Source: a bacterium
GTDB lineage: Bacteria; 4484-113; JAFGCY01
Direction of reading: 5' to 3'
Assembly (NCBI GenBank): GCA_020440605.1
Contig: JAGRNT010000003.1
Location: 1 to 64,000 of the forward strand
Length of the DNA: 64,000 bases
The first letter of the stretch is position 1. Each line of letters opens with the position of its first letter. This document shows, piece after piece, positions 35,511 through 44,302 of this stretch. The notes beneath the pieces were generated by a model. The model did not search any database. It was not told the DNA's origin and saw nothing but the letters and a program-made list of their open reading frames with translations. A program made the translations under genes and the position numbers.

Positions 35511-35576
35511 GCCTCTATTCTACGGGAAAAGCGGACCTGCTCAGAATCCAGCAGACGCATCACCTAGAATTCCCCG
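35511..35576. promoter_or_regulatory. Divergent promoter pair, both leaderless
   Basis: Minus strand: TAGAAT at 35517-35522, then 6 nt, then the ATG at 35510. Plus strand: TAGAAT at 35565-35570, then 6 nt, then the GTG at 35577. Neither gene has a usable Shine-Dalgarno site. Confidence 0.6.
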
Positions 35577-36845
35577 GTGAAGCATGCCCTGAACCTGATC
35601 TGTGTTGCCAGTCTGCTGCTGCTGTCCGCCTGTCCGCAGGACCAGGCTTCCGAGCCGGTGGACAGCGCTTCCGGCGGCAGGCCGGATCCGGCGGTTTCCG
35701 GAACTGGCTCTCCGGAGACGGATTCAACGCTGATTGAAAGCCCGCTCAATGCCATGGAATGGGATGGCCAGCAACATGTGCTGACCTTGTCCGAGTTCAG
35801 TGAGCTGCTGATCAGCGAAGGGGCCGCTGCCCTTCTGAGCAGGGCGGATTTCAGCGGCTTCGAGCAGCGCATGGAAAGTGAAAGCAGCCCGGAGGGCGAG
35901 CTGCCGATTGCCATCTGGCTGCTGCCGGAGACGGAGACACCGGTCGGCTTCAGCGCACAGCTCGTGGCCTTCGGCGGCGGGGAAAGGCTGATCTTCGGCT
36001 TCAGCAGCGCCTGGTACGCTGCCAACTTCGGCGTCGATCCCGAGGAACTGGACTCAGAGTTCCGCAGCATGCATGAGCAGTACGGCGGGGCAGTGCGGAA
36101 CTATGCCTATGCTGATCCGGACTTTGACATCAGCTTCTTCCAGTTCAGTTTTGACAACGGAGTCGAAGGCACCTGGGGCAGCCCCTACATGACGTACAAG
36201 CGCTTCACGATGCACGGTGACATCCCGGAGTGGAATTTCTACTGCATCGGCATTGAAGCCGGGGCCACTCTGGCAACACGGCAGGAGTTCATTGAGGAAG
36301 CGCGGGATGGCAGCTACTGGATTGCGCAGCTGCCGGAGGACTTTGAAGGCAGCGGCGAGCCCGACAGGCTGCTGGAGCTGTGCGCGGGCGGGACCAGCTC
36401 AATCCTGACGGAGCTCGGAATTGACCCGGCCAGCGGCCAGCGGCGGGAAGGCTTCAGCCTGGTGCGGCTGCTGCGACCGCGCACGCAGCTCATGAGCTAC
36501 AGCGGCCAGCTGCTGGACGGCGTACCGCAGTATGAGCTGCTGCTTGCTGAGAACAGCCTCGTGCAGCAGCTGAGCTTCACCGACAGCTGGCTGGAACTGC
36601 GCGGCCTGGACCCAGGGGAATTTGCGGCGGAGTTCGAGCAGCTGCGCAGTGCCTGGCAGGGCTGGGAGCGGGAGCCGGACCCGGCGGCCGGTACTGAGAT
36701 GCTGGACAGCGGTGTGCAGATCGGGGACTGGGAAGTTTCAAGGCGGATGTTCAGTGCGGACGGAGATGAGCTCATGAACAGCTGGGCTATCCGGCCGCTG
36801 GGGCCGGATAGCGACTCCACTGAGCTTCCGGCTGGATCGGACTGA
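35577..36845 (+). CDS. Lipoprotein, unknown
   Basis: 422 residues with a lipobox (LLLLSAC) near residue 17. The body seems to contain two similar halves: each has a GFS-like strand plus a W/Y-rich helix (LVAFGGGERLIFGFSSAWYAANFGVDPEELDSEF and LLLAENSLVQQLSFTDSWLELRGLDPGEFAAEF in shortened form). Acidic and rich in S, E and G. No family recognised. GTG start by the 6-nt TAGAAT rule and because the signal peptide starts there. It ends 2 nt before the converging polyprenyl synthase stop. Confidence 0.65.
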   Translation: MKHALNLICVASLLLLSACPQDQASEPVDSASGGRPDPAVSGTGSPETDSTLIESPLNAMEWDGQQHVLTLSEFSELLISEGAAALLSRADFSGFEQRMESESSPEGELPIAIWLLPETETPVGFSAQLVAFGGGERLIFGFSSAWYAANFGVDPEELDSEFRSMHEQYGGAVRNYAYADPDFDISFFQFSFDNGVEGTWGSPYMTYKRFTMHGDIPEWNFYCIGIEAGATLATRQEFIEEARDGSYWIAQLPEDFEGSGEPDRLLELCAGGTSSILTELGIDPASGQRREGFSLVRLLRPRTQLMSYSGQLLDGVPQYELLLAENSLVQQLSFTDSWLELRGLDPGEFAAEFEQLRSAWQGWEREPDPAAGTEMLDSGVQIGDWEVSRRMFSADGDELMNSWAIRPLGPDSDSTELPAGSD

Positions 36846-36847
36846 GA

Positions 36848-37837
36848 TCAGCTGCTGGCCACACCGGCGGGCAGGGCTTCCAGCACTCGCCGTTCAATCT
36901 GCTCCAGCTCATCAAGCCAGTCCGGGTTACGGACCTCGTCAGCAAGCTGCAGGGCAACGCCACGCGCCTGGGCAATGAAGGAGCGCACTGCATCCATCGA
37001 GAACTGGATGCTGCCCTGTGAGAAGAGATGCGCCTTGATGGCATCGGCATCCGCCTGGGCATGCGATTCCTGGTAGCGTTCCGCCAGCTGCTGGGTGTGC
37101 GGGGCATCCTGCATCAGGGAATGCACGAGCGCGAGCGTGATCCGGCCCTCACGCAGGTCGCTCATCACGGGCTTGCCGGTGCTTTCCTCATCCTGGGTCA
37201 GGTCCAGCAGGTCGTCCACGATCTGGAAGGCCAGGCCCAGCAGCCGGCCATACTCACCCGCGAGCTTGATGCGCCGCTCGTCCGCGCCGCCGAGATAGGC
37301 TCCCATGCTGCAGCAGAGGCTGAACAGCACGGCTGTCTTGAGGTGGATCACGTCGTAGTACTTCTCGACGCTCAGGCGGAAGTTGTTGCGGTTCAGCACT
37401 TCCTCGATTACACCCATGCCCAGCTCCTGGCTGGTGTCGAGCAGCATCTCGGTGAGCTGGAAGTCGCGCTCAAGGTTGAGGCTCTTCAGCACGAGGGCCA
37501 GCACATAGTCGCCCACGATCACCGCCACCTCATTGCCGTACATGCTGTTCAGCGTGAGGTTGCCGCGCCGGGTATGCGCCTCGTCGATGATGTCGTCGTG
37601 GATCAGGGTCGCCGTATGCAGCAGCTCGCAGCAGGCGCTGCAGTTGATTGCGCTCGAGAATTCCGCGCCGCCGAAGATCTCGGCGAAGCTCAGCAGCATG
37701 CGCGGACGCAGGCGCTTGCCGCGGGACTTGGAGATGTCGGTGACATAGCGGGTCACCAGCTGATCGGAATCGGCGAGGATCTCTCCGATGCGCTCCTCGA
37801 CAAGGTTGATGTAGTTCTTAAGCTGCTCAGCCCGCAT
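36848..37837 (-). CDS. Polyprenyl diphosphate synthase (trans-isoprenyl, IspB/HepT type)
   Basis: 329 residues. First aspartate-rich motif HDDIIDEA near 82-89 followed by RRG; second motif FQIVDDLLD near 203-211; GKP follows. It condenses isopentenyl diphosphate into a long-chain prenyl diphosphate, most likely for the quinone side chain. Its start lies 1 nt after the ccs1 stop, so quinone side-chain synthesis and cytochrome c assembly share an operon. No Shine-Dalgarno site is evident; translation is probably coupled. Confidence 0.92.
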   Translation of the reverse strand: MRAEQLKNYINLVEERIGEILADSDQLVTRYVTDISKSRGKRLRPRMLLSFAEIFGGAEFSSAINCSACCELLHTATLIHDDIIDEAHTRRGNLTLNSMYGNEVAVIVGDYVLALVLKSLNLERDFQLTEMLLDTSQELGMGVIEEVLNRNNFRLSVEKYYDVIHLKTAVLFSLCCSMGAYLGGADERRIKLAGEYGRLLGLAFQIVDDLLDLTQDEESTGKPVMSDLREGRITLALVHSLMQDAPHTQQLAERYQESHAQADADAIKAHLFSQGSIQFSMDAVRSFIAQARGVALQLADEVRNPDWLDELEQIERRVLEALPAGVASS

Positions 37838-37838
37838 G

Positions 37839-39350
37839 CTAACCAGCAGTGAGTATAGCGTGTATCCGCTTCTTGAGGCCCTTCAGCCCGCCGCCGCGCA
37901 CACCGCTGACAAGCAGCATCGCCTCATTCCGTTCCACGCGCACATGCACCTTGTGGAAGGGTATGTAGAGCGCCGCGCCGATGCCGACGATCATCAGGAT
38001 CCAGCCGAGGTAGAGCACCGGCATGCCCGGATCGCGCTTGTAGGAGAAGATCGAGAAGTTCTGGATGCGCTCCGAGAGCCGCACCTGGACATTGCGGCCG
38101 TTGACACTGACCGTGAAGCCCTGCTCAGTATCGAGCATCACATCCTCGAGTTCATTCGTCATCATGTTCTGCACATGCGCCACGGTCATCGGGCCGAGGT
38201 GCCGGTCGAGCTTGTTGTCAATGTAGAGGTCGCCTGCCTTGACCTTCTCCAGCAGGAAGACCTTGTCGGTCTGGCCGCGGTTGTCCTCGGCGCGGGCCAG
38301 GGCCGGAGCCCCGCTGGTGTCGGTGACGATGCTGAGCCACATGTCCGCCGGGACCAGCTCCTCGGTGACCTCGCCGTCGCGGCTCATGGAGAGGAAGCCG
38401 TTCTGCTCATAGCCGCTCTGGAACAGCATCAGCTTGTCAATCACCAGCGGGTGGTTGACGATCACCTCGCTGCTGACGGTGGTGCCATTGCGTTCCGCCG
38501 TCAGGGTAGACACATAGTCCTTCACGAAGTAGTGGGAGTATTCCTGGAATTCCGGGCTGAACTCCTCGTCGTTCTGCAGCACGGTGGGCAGGATCAGCTT
38601 GCGGCCGTAGTCAATCCGGAAGGTGTCCTGGCTCAGTTCATAGCTGCGCTTCGGCAGGTCGTCGAGGAACCACTTCACCAGCGGGTGCTTGCCCTCGGCC
38701 AGATCCAGCGTGAGCGTCTTCTTCTCGCCGTCGGCCATCCGCACATTGCCCTTGTTGCCGAAGATGCTGCCGTAGATGCCGCCGAACAGCAGCACCAGCA
38801 CGGCGACATGCAGCACGACCATCGCCCAGCGCTGCATGAAACCGCGGTCGCCGTAGATGCAGCGCGCGCCCTTGTCGTCCGTTTCCTCATGCACCCGGAA
38901 GCCCTGTTCACGCAGCAGAGTCGCCACAGCGGCAGCATCCGCATCCGGTTCGACATCGAACTCGATCCCGCGCCGGTCGGCCCGGTAGAAGCCGGGGCCC
39001 CGCTTCACGGCAGGGGTCTTCCACTCCCGCATCGTGCGCTTGTAGCGCGTGATGTTGCAGACCGTGGCGCTGACGCAGAGCCACACGAGTGAGAGGAAGA
39101 ACAGCGGTGTGAAGTAGATGTGGTGCAGGCCCAGCAGGCGGATGATCTCCCAGCGCTGCTGGCCGTACTTCTGGATGTACTGCTGGTCGATCGGCACACT
39201 GGACATGCCGCCGACGAGGTGCTCCTGCGGCAGGATCGTGCCGAGCGCATTCAGCAGCGCCAGGAGGAGCATCACGTAGATCGCGATCGGCAGGCTGTTG
39301 AGCCACTTCCAGAGGAAGTTGAAGGGCCCCCAGGTCTTGTGAGCAGCCAT
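37839..39350 (-). CDS. resB: Cytochrome c biogenesis protein Ccs1/ResB
   Basis: 503 residues. Three N-terminal membrane segments (SLPIAIYVMLLLALLNALGTIL, ITPLFFLSLVWLCVSATVCN-like, MVVLHVAVLVLLFGGIYGSIF) are followed by a large extracytoplasmic domain (about 180-430) and a fourth segment near 445 (YLGWILMIVGIGAALYIPF), the standard ResB layout. With CcsA it carries heme across the membrane and attaches it to apocytochrome c (system II). It starts 2 nt after the ccsA stop. Confidence 0.92.
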   Translation of the reverse strand: MAAHKTWGPFNFLWKWLNSLPIAIYVMLLLALLNALGTILPQEHLVGGMSSVPIDQQYIQKYGQQRWEIIRLLGLHHIYFTPLFFLSLVWLCVSATVCNITRYKRTMREWKTPAVKRGPGFYRADRRGIEFDVEPDADAAAVATLLREQGFRVHEETDDKGARCIYGDRGFMQRWAMVVLHVAVLVLLFGGIYGSIFGNKGNVRMADGEKKTLTLDLAEGKHPLVKWFLDDLPKRSYELSQDTFRIDYGRKLILPTVLQNDEEFSPEFQEYSHYFVKDYVSTLTAERNGTTVSSEVIVNHPLVIDKLMLFQSGYEQNGFLSMSRDGEVTEELVPADMWLSIVTDTSGAPALARAEDNRGQTDKVFLLEKVKAGDLYIDNKLDRHLGPMTVAHVQNMMTNELEDVMLDTEQGFTVSVNGRNVQVRLSERIQNFSIFSYKRDPGMPVLYLGWILMIVGIGAALYIPFHKVHVRVERNEAMLLVSGVRGGGLKGLKKRIHAILTAG

Positions 39351-39352
39351 GG

Positions 39353-40492
39353 TCAGTTCTGGCTGCTGTCAGCAGGAGGCTGCGGGCTGCGTCCGGGAGG
39401 GCTGGGATGCAGCCCGTCGGAACTGCCGGCTCCACCTCCGCTGATGCGGCGGCGGATGTCGGGCACGATCTCGTCGTCCTCCTCCAGCTCGGCGGCAAGC
39501 GTATCGGCGCTTGGACTGGGCAGGAAGAGCATCACGATCGGGATCAGGGCCAGCAGCCCCAGCACGCCGAGGAAGTAGAGGTCAGCCTTGCTTTCCCCTC
39601 CGGCGGAGTAGGCATGGATGCTGTTGAGGTTGAAGACCGAGGCGAGGATGTTCACGCCCCAGAAGGTCATGAGCACCGTGGCGAAACCCAGCATGTTGAT
39701 CAGCGCGGGCTTGTAGCCGACCCAGCCCATCATCCGGAAGTGGATGTAGCCGAGGTAGATCAGCCAGATGATCAGCGCCCAGACTTCCTTCGGGTCCCAG
39801 CCCCAGTAACGGCCCCAGGCATTGTCGGCCCAGACGGCGCCGAGGAAGATGCCGAGCGTGAGGATCGGGAAGCCGAACAGCACCATGCGGTAGCTGGTGC
39901 GGTCGAGGTCGCGCAGGCTGAACTTGCTGCTGAAGCGCTCCAGGTTGACGACGCGCAGCGAGCGCAGGATGTAGAGCAGGGCGAAAATCGCACCGAGCGC
40001 GAGGATCGCATAGCTGAGGATCATGCAGCTGACGTGGATCCAGAGCCAGTAGCTCTTGAGCGAGGGGAACAGCTCACGCGGATCGGCGGCACCCGGGTCC
40101 ATGGACATCGAACGGGCATTGAAGGCCAGCATCATCAATGGCACGAACAGGGCGAAGGAGCCGAACAGGCGGGTCTTGATCAGCTTCCACTCCATCATCA
40201 GGTAGATGGGCACGGACAGCCACACGAAGTAGTTCATGACTTCGAACATGTTCGTGGAGGGCAGCACGAAGCCATTGTGCTGGTGGTAGTAGAAGATCGT
40301 GCGCTTCACGAGGAAAACGGTCTGCAGCACCCAGGCCGCACCGAGCACGGTGGCGGCAATCTGGCCCACACGGGGATGGCGTGCAAAGAACACGTGCACC
40401 GCATAGAGCACAAAGGCCGCCAGGTAACCGAACACCGCGTAGTCATAGAACTGCAGGGTATTGTTGATCTGCTGGATATTGGCTTCATCCAT
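39353..40492 (-). CDS. ccsA: Cytochrome c biogenesis protein CcsA (heme handling)
   Basis: 379 residues with about eight membrane segments and the tryptophan-rich WWD-type motif WGRYWGWDPKEVWALI near 220-236, the heme-binding signature of CcsA/CcmF/CcmC. Partner of ResB in system II. The C-terminal 50 residues are a polar, low-complexity tail not typical of the family. AGGAG lies 7 nt before the ATG. It leads the ccsA-resB-polyprenyl synthase operon. Confidence 0.93.
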   Translation of the reverse strand: MDEANIQQINNTLQFYDYAVFGYLAAFVLYAVHVFFARHPRVGQIAATVLGAAWVLQTVFLVKRTIFYYHQHNGFVLPSTNMFEVMNYFVWLSVPIYLMMEWKLIKTRLFGSFALFVPLMMLAFNARSMSMDPGAADPRELFPSLKSYWLWIHVSCMILSYAILALGAIFALLYILRSLRVVNLERFSSKFSLRDLDRTSYRMVLFGFPILTLGIFLGAVWADNAWGRYWGWDPKEVWALIIWLIYLGYIHFRMMGWVGYKPALINMLGFATVLMTFWGVNILASVFNLNSIHAYSAGGESKADLYFLGVLGLLALIPIVMLFLPSPSADTLAAELEEDDEIVPDIRRRISGGGAGSSDGLHPSPPGRSPQPPADSSQN

Positions 40493-40515
40493 GATGTTTC
40501 TCCTGGTTCCCTGAA

Positions 40516-40543
40516 CTATATCGATAATTCATTCACGATATAG
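40516..40543 (-). promoter_or_regulatory. Perfect hairpin in the ccsA leader
   Basis: CTATATCG and CGATATAG, 8-bp arms with a 12-nt spacer, between the promoter and the Shine-Dalgarno site. It could be an operator or an RNA hairpin. Confidence 0.4.
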
Positions 40544-40550
40544 CTTCCCA

Positions 40551-40579
40551 ATTGTATCTCCACAACTCCCGCAGGTCAA
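40551..40579 (-). promoter_or_regulatory. ccsA operon promoter
   Basis: TTGACC (40574-40579), 17-nt spacer, TACAAT (40551-40556) on the minus strand. The -35 box overlaps the stop codon of rnhB. Confidence 0.65.
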
Positions 40580-41220
40580 TCCCGCAGCGCGGAATCGATC
40601 CCGAACAGGCCGTCCTGCAGCAGTTCCCGCACCGGTGCATAGCTGCGCCGGTGCACCGGACAGGGTCCGAGCCGCCGCAGGGCCTCAAGATGGCCTGACG
40701 TCGGATAACCCTTGTGCAGTTCAAATCCATAACCCTTGTATTCATCGGCAAGCCGGGCGAGGATTGCATCCCGTTCCACCTTGGCGAGAATCGAGGCTGC
40801 GGCAATACACAAAGCCAGGCTGTCACCCCGCACGATTGCCTCCATCGGCGCTCCGCAGGGTGGCGGCAGGCGGTTGCCATCCACAAGCACATGCCCGACC
40901 CGGATCCCGAGTGTGGTCACGGCCTGCTGCATCGCAGCCAGCGACGCATTGAGGATATTATCACGATCAATTGTCGCGCTATCGATCGCGGCAGTGGAAC
41001 AGGCGATGGCCCGCTGACGGATGCTTGCAGCGACACGGCTGCGCTGGCCGGCACTGAGCTGCTTGGAATCCGCGATGCCCTCGGGCAGGGACTGGTAGTC
41101 CAGCACGACCGCCGCTGCCACCACCGGCCCGGCCAGTGCTCCGCGGCCGGCTTCATCACAGCCGGCAATCGCCACCAGCCCTGATCTGATCAGCTGCTTT
41201 TCGCGCTCACCGATCCTCAT
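40576..41220 (-). CDS. rnhB: Ribonuclease HII
   Basis: 214 residues. The catalytic DEAGRG motif lies at about 22-27, followed by GPVVAAAVVLD. GHVLVDGN carries the third acidic residue, and the C-terminal YGFELHKGYPTSGHLEAL is typical of RNase HII. It removes ribonucleotides and RNA-DNA hybrids. The start at 41220 (MRIGEREKQL) is preferred to the 41271 ATG because homologues begin just before the DEAGRG strand; it overlaps lspA by 14 nt. Confidence 0.93.
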   Translation of the reverse strand: MRIGEREKQLIRSGLVAIAGCDEAGRGALAGPVVAAAVVLDYQSLPEGIADSKQLSAGQRSRVAASIRQRAIACSTAAIDSATIDRDNILNASLAAMQQAVTTLGIRVGHVLVDGNRLPPPCGAPMEAIVRGDSLALCIAAASILAKVERDAILARLADEYKGYGFELHKGYPTSGHLEALRRLGPCPVHRRSYAPVRELLQDGLFGIDSALRD

Positions 41221-42031
41221 CTCTGCTGTCCGGAGCAGTGTCGCCGGGATTATCCAGCGGGAGATTGCCATGCCAGCCGGTCTGGGAGCGCGGGGTGAAG
41301 CGCTCGCCGCGGCGGATCTCCTCCGCAGTCTGCTTCAGCTCCTGCAGGGCCTCTTCGTCAACCTCGAGTCCGCCCGCATAGGGATCGCGGGCTGCGGCAG
41401 ACTGCGGAGCGGCCCGGCGCTTGCCGGTGAAGGCCTTGATGTCCATTGCCACGAGCACGATTGCCAGGCAGAGCGTGCCGATCACCGCCGCGCTGTCAGC
41501 GACGTTGAAAATCGGGAAGTCGTAAGGATCACCGAGCTGCGGGAAGAGCCTGCCGAGCAGGGGCAGCTTGACGTCGACGAAGTCCACGACCTCCTGCACG
41601 CGCAGGCGGTCGATGAAGTTGCCAAGTGCACCGCCGACGATCAGGCCGAAGATCCAGGTCATGCCGCGCTTCTCCGCGAAGTAGCGCTTCCAGACGTAGA
41701 TCAGCGCCAGCGCGATCACGATGCTGACGAGGCTCAGGTAGATGCTGTTGCCCCGGAACATGCTCCAGGCCGCACCGGTGTTGGTTGTCAGCTGCCACTG
41801 GATCCAGGGGTTCCAGACCTTGACGACCTGCGTGGGCGGGAAGTAGGTGGACTGGATCATCTGCTTGCCCCACAGGGAGAAGTAGGGCCCGAGGAAGGCG
41901 GCGAAGCTCGCATGCTCATGCCGGCCGAGCAGGAACACGAACCAGGCCTTGGAAAGCTGGTCGGCGAAGATGATGAAAACTGCCAGGCTGCTGAAGAGCA
42001 CTGTATGGCTGCGGGCTGCGGGCTTCGTCAT
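41207..42031 (-). CDS. lspA: Lipoprotein signal peptidase LspA, extended form
   Basis: 274 residues, against about 160 in most bacteria. Catalytic aspartates sit in GNFIDRL near 140 and FNVADSAAVIG near 176. There are four membrane segments, with an insertion after the first that contains a conserved-looking WxxWxQWxLTxNxGAAWS block (the active-site asparagine region), and a 70-residue hydrophilic tail. It removes signal peptides from the lipoproteins, several of which are encoded in this window. TAAACT ends 9 nt before the ATG (42041-42046) and no Shine-Dalgarno site is seen. Confidence 0.92.
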   Translation of the reverse strand: MTKPAARSHTVLFSSLAVFIIFADQLSKAWFVFLLGRHEHASFAAFLGPYFSLWGKQMIQSTYFPPTQVVKVWNPWIQWQLTTNTGAAWSMFRGNSIYLSLVSIVIALALIYVWKRYFAEKRGMTWIFGLIVGGALGNFIDRLRVQEVVDFVDVKLPLLGRLFPQLGDPYDFPIFNVADSAAVIGTLCLAIVLVAMDIKAFTGKRRAAPQSAAARDPYAGGLEVDEEALQELKQTAEEIRRGERFTPRSQTGWHGNLPLDNPGDTAPDSRDEDR

Positions 42032-42079
42032 GCGGAAGTGAGTTTACAGCATATTCTTCCGCCGCCTTGCCTAAAGGCG

Positions 42080-42365
42080 CGGCGGTATGACCCTGCGGCT
42101 GCGCTTCCGCGCATCCGGGTCGGGTGGAAGCTACAGGAGGATGGATGATGCACCGCGAAATCAGCGAGGAGCTTAGCTTCGAGCTGGATTGCAGACCGCC
42201 GAGCGCTTGCGCGAGGCGGAAGCAGTATCTGGCAGCGAGGAGCTTTGCTTCGAGCTGCATTGCAGACCCGCGAATGCTTGCATGAGCGGGAAACAGGATA
42301 TGGTCTGACCCTGCGGCTGCGCTTTCGCGCATCCGGGTCGGGTGGAAGCTGCCGCAGGATGGATG
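42080..42365 (-). repeat. Structured repeat family, copy 3 (about two units, minus orientation)
   Basis: Two type-1 hairpins, CCGCC-GA-GCGC-TT-GCGC-GA-GGCGG (42196-42219) and CCCGC-GA-ATGC-TT-GCAT-GA-GCGGG (42267-42290), are flanked by two type-2 hairpins of plan GACCC-stem-GGGTC (about 42090-42122 and 42306-42338). The stems differ between the units while pairing is kept. Confidence 0.8.
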
Positions 42366-42409
42366 TCTGTAGCCCGGCGTTCACGCCGGCTCAAGCCGTG
42401 AACGGCCTG

Positions 42410-42778
42410 CTACCCGCGCTCCTCCAGACCGAGGTAGCGGCCATCGGGATCTCGGAACTCGGCGATGCGTACGCTCTCACTCATGCGCTGCACCGGGCGC
42501 ACATCAAGGCCGCAGCTCAGCAGTTCCTCGCGCGCCTGTTCGATGTCGTCAACGAGAAGGAGCAACTGGTCCGGTGCGCTGCCGAGGCTGTGTTCCTCAT
42601 AGGGCATGGCGCTGCTCCAGGCGCAGAGGCAGAGCTGCAGGCCCCGGCAGTCGAAGCAGGCCCAGCCGGCTTCAGGGCTGCCGATGAGCGGCAGTCCGAG
42701 CCTGTCGCGGTAGAAGGCCAGCGAGGCCTCGAAGTCCCTCACGATGAAAACCGTGCGTGCCATGCCGCGGATCTGCAT
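42410..42778 (-). CDS. VOC (glyoxalase/bleomycin-resistance fold) protein
   Basis: 122 residues, one VOC module pair. The opening RTVFIVRDFEASLAFYRDRLGLP and ending FRDPDGRYLGLEE are typical; a metal-binding glutamate is present near the end. The substrate is unknown. TAACAT at 42785-42790 (minus strand) ends exactly 6 nt before the ATG, predicting a leaderless mRNA. An internal Met at residue 6 is an alternative start. Confidence 0.85.
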   Translation of the reverse strand: MQIRGMARTVFIVRDFEASLAFYRDRLGLPLIGSPEAGWACFDCRGLQLCLCAWSSAMPYEEHSLGSAPDQLLLLVDDIEQAREELLSCGLDVRPVQRMSESVRIAEFRDPDGRYLGLEERG

Positions 42779-42804
42779 CCAAGCATGTTAGCAAGCGCGC
42801 GGGG

Positions 42805-43017
42805 CTAGCCCGGCGGCTGGTTGTGGCGCAGCAGGAAGCCCACGATGCTCGAGCCCGCCAGCAGGGAGAGCAGGCAGAGCACCGTCACCCAGGCCGGGCT
42901 CTCGGCATTGCGGCGCAGGCTGTTCACCAGTCCGGCCAGGCCGCTGGCGAGCAGCAGCAGGCCCAGAGCCCAGAGGATGATGTAGACCGTCGTGTCAACC
43001 TGTCCGTGCTGTGGCAA
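42805..43017 (-). CDS. Small two-segment membrane protein
   Basis: 70 residues with two hydrophobic segments (VYIILWALGLLLLASGLAGLV and PAWVTVLCLLSLLAGSSIVGFLL). Start TTG at 43017 with GGAG 6 nt upstream; it follows the next upstream gene by 15 nt and is probably co-transcribed. No family recognised. Confidence 0.6.
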   Translation of the reverse strand: MPQHGQVDTTVYIILWALGLLLLASGLAGLVNSLRRNAESPAWVTVLCLLSLLAGSSIVGFLLRHNQPPG

Positions 43018-43032
43018 TCCGTGCTCCAGGGC

Positions 43033-43290
43033 TCAGGGCAGCAGGCGGCGCACTGCGAAGGCGCAGAAGGCCAGCCCGGCCAGCAGGCTCAGCAGGTATG
43101 AAGCGTTCATCTCGAAGAAGGATCGCTCGTCATACTTGCCCTCACCGCTGAACATGCCCGTGATGCCGATCCAGATCAGCACCACGCCGATGATGATGTG
43201 GCTGATGGGGGAGGTGAACAGGTAGTAGCCGCGGCCCATGCCGTAGCCCAGACAGAGGCTGGACAGAGTATCCGTCAGGCAGAGTTCCAC
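43033..43290 (-). CDS. Small membrane protein, unknown
   Basis: 85 residues with two hydrophobic segments (SHIIIGVVLIWIGITGMF and ASYLLSLLAGLAFCAFAV). GTG start with GGGGGT 6 nt upstream. A TATAAT on the minus strand near 43329-43334 is a probable -10 box. First gene of a two-gene unit with 42805-43017. Confidence 0.6.
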   Translation of the reverse strand: MELCLTDTLSSLCLGYGMGRGYYLFTSPISHIIIGVVLIWIGITGMFSGEGKYDERSFFEMNASYLLSLLAGLAFCAFAVRRLLP

Positions 43291-43398
43291 GGCTGACCCC
43301 CTGGCGCATCCCCCGCGCCGTGGCGATTATAGCGCCGACCGGCCCCCGTCGTTGGCAACGGGGACCGGTGGCCAGGTTGGGTGAATTGATCTTCAGGT

Positions 43399-43725
43399 TC
43401 AGAAGAGCAGCAGGCGCACCAGCAGGTTGACAACCATGCCGATCAGACCGAGCGTCCAGGCCTGCTCCCACTCGATCTCCAGCACCTGGCGTGCGGCCAG
43501 GGCGGTGGCGGCGAAGAACAGGGCATTGAAGAAGATGAAGGGTGCCAGGGCGCGGATCGGGAACAGCAGGATGCTGAAGACCACCGCGCCGACGATCCAG
43601 AGCACGAGGTGCACGGTGCTGACCGCCAGGGCCTTGCCCAGACCGATCCTGCCGATGCCGGTCTTCTGCGCTCCGAAATAGATGGCCGCCGTATTGGCAG
43701 CGAAAGCGATCATGCTTGCGAACAT
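43399..43725 (-). CDS. Membrane protein, unknown
   Basis: 108 residues, four hydrophobic segments (MIAFAANTAAIYFGA, VSTVHLVLWIVGAVVFSILLF, LAPFIFFNALFFAATAL, WTLGLIGMVVNLLVRLLLF). The ATG at 43725 with GGGGTGA upstream is preferred to the 43770 start, whose first 15 residues are polar and unlike a membrane protein. No family recognised. Confidence 0.62.
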   Translation of the reverse strand: MFASMIAFAANTAAIYFGAQKTGIGRIGLGKALAVSTVHLVLWIVGAVVFSILLFPIRALAPFIFFNALFFAATALAARQVLEIEWEQAWTLGLIGMVVNLLVRLLLF

Positions 43726-43892
43726 ATTCTCACCCCATCGCCTGCTGCGGTGCATCCCTCGCACCAGCACAGACCAACATCAATGATTTCAATCCAGACA
43801 TCAGGATTTCAAAGAATCCATTCACTGATCCTGATGTCATGTTATGTGTGACGAAGATCTGACTGCAGAGTTTCAAGGCGGCCGGTGATTTC

Positions 43893-44243
43893 TCAGGCAG
43901 GCTTGATGATGTCAAATGCAAAGGCGAAGAGCAGGTAGGCGATCATGCAGAACAGCCCAGCGCGCCAGGCCAGGCCGGGGCGGCTGAGCACGAAGGGCCA
44001 GATCGCCAGTGTGCTGACGGTGAACCAGACCATTGCAAGCACCGGGCGGCGCACCAGCATCTGGGACTGGCCCGCCAGCAGCTTCAGCACAATGATGTGG
44101 ACGATAAAGGTGGCGATGAAGCTGGCCAGCGTCGGCAGCAGCGCGGCCCGCAGCCTGAGGCCGTTGACGCGGAAGACCATCGTCACTGCGCTGAACTGCA
44201 TCAGGAGCAGGATGAGGCCCTCGAATGGTCCGAATCTACCCAC
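43893..44243 (-). CDS. Membrane protein, unknown; 5' end copied in the tandem duplication
   Basis: 116 residues with four hydrophobic segments. The start is GTG at 44243: TATAAT (44250-44255, minus strand) lies exactly 6 nt upstream. The first 15 codons and the promoter have a decayed copy at 44851-44905. No family recognised. Confidence 0.62.
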   Translation of the reverse strand: MGRFGPFEGLILLLMQFSAVTMVFRVNGLRLRAALLPTLASFIATFIVHIIVLKLLAGQSQMLVRRPVLAMVWFTVSTLAIWPFVLSRPGLAWRAGLFCMIAYLLFAFAFDIIKPA

Positions 44244-44302
44244 AGCGGGATTATAGGTGTGTCCGGGAAAGGTATCTTAGTCGCGACAGACAAATGACGA
44301 AT

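Noticed and set aside
34137..35567. 476-residue plus-strand frame opposite the ligase gene
   Set aside because: Composition typical of a shadow frame, and the minus-strand frame has PaaK-type motifs and a promoter.
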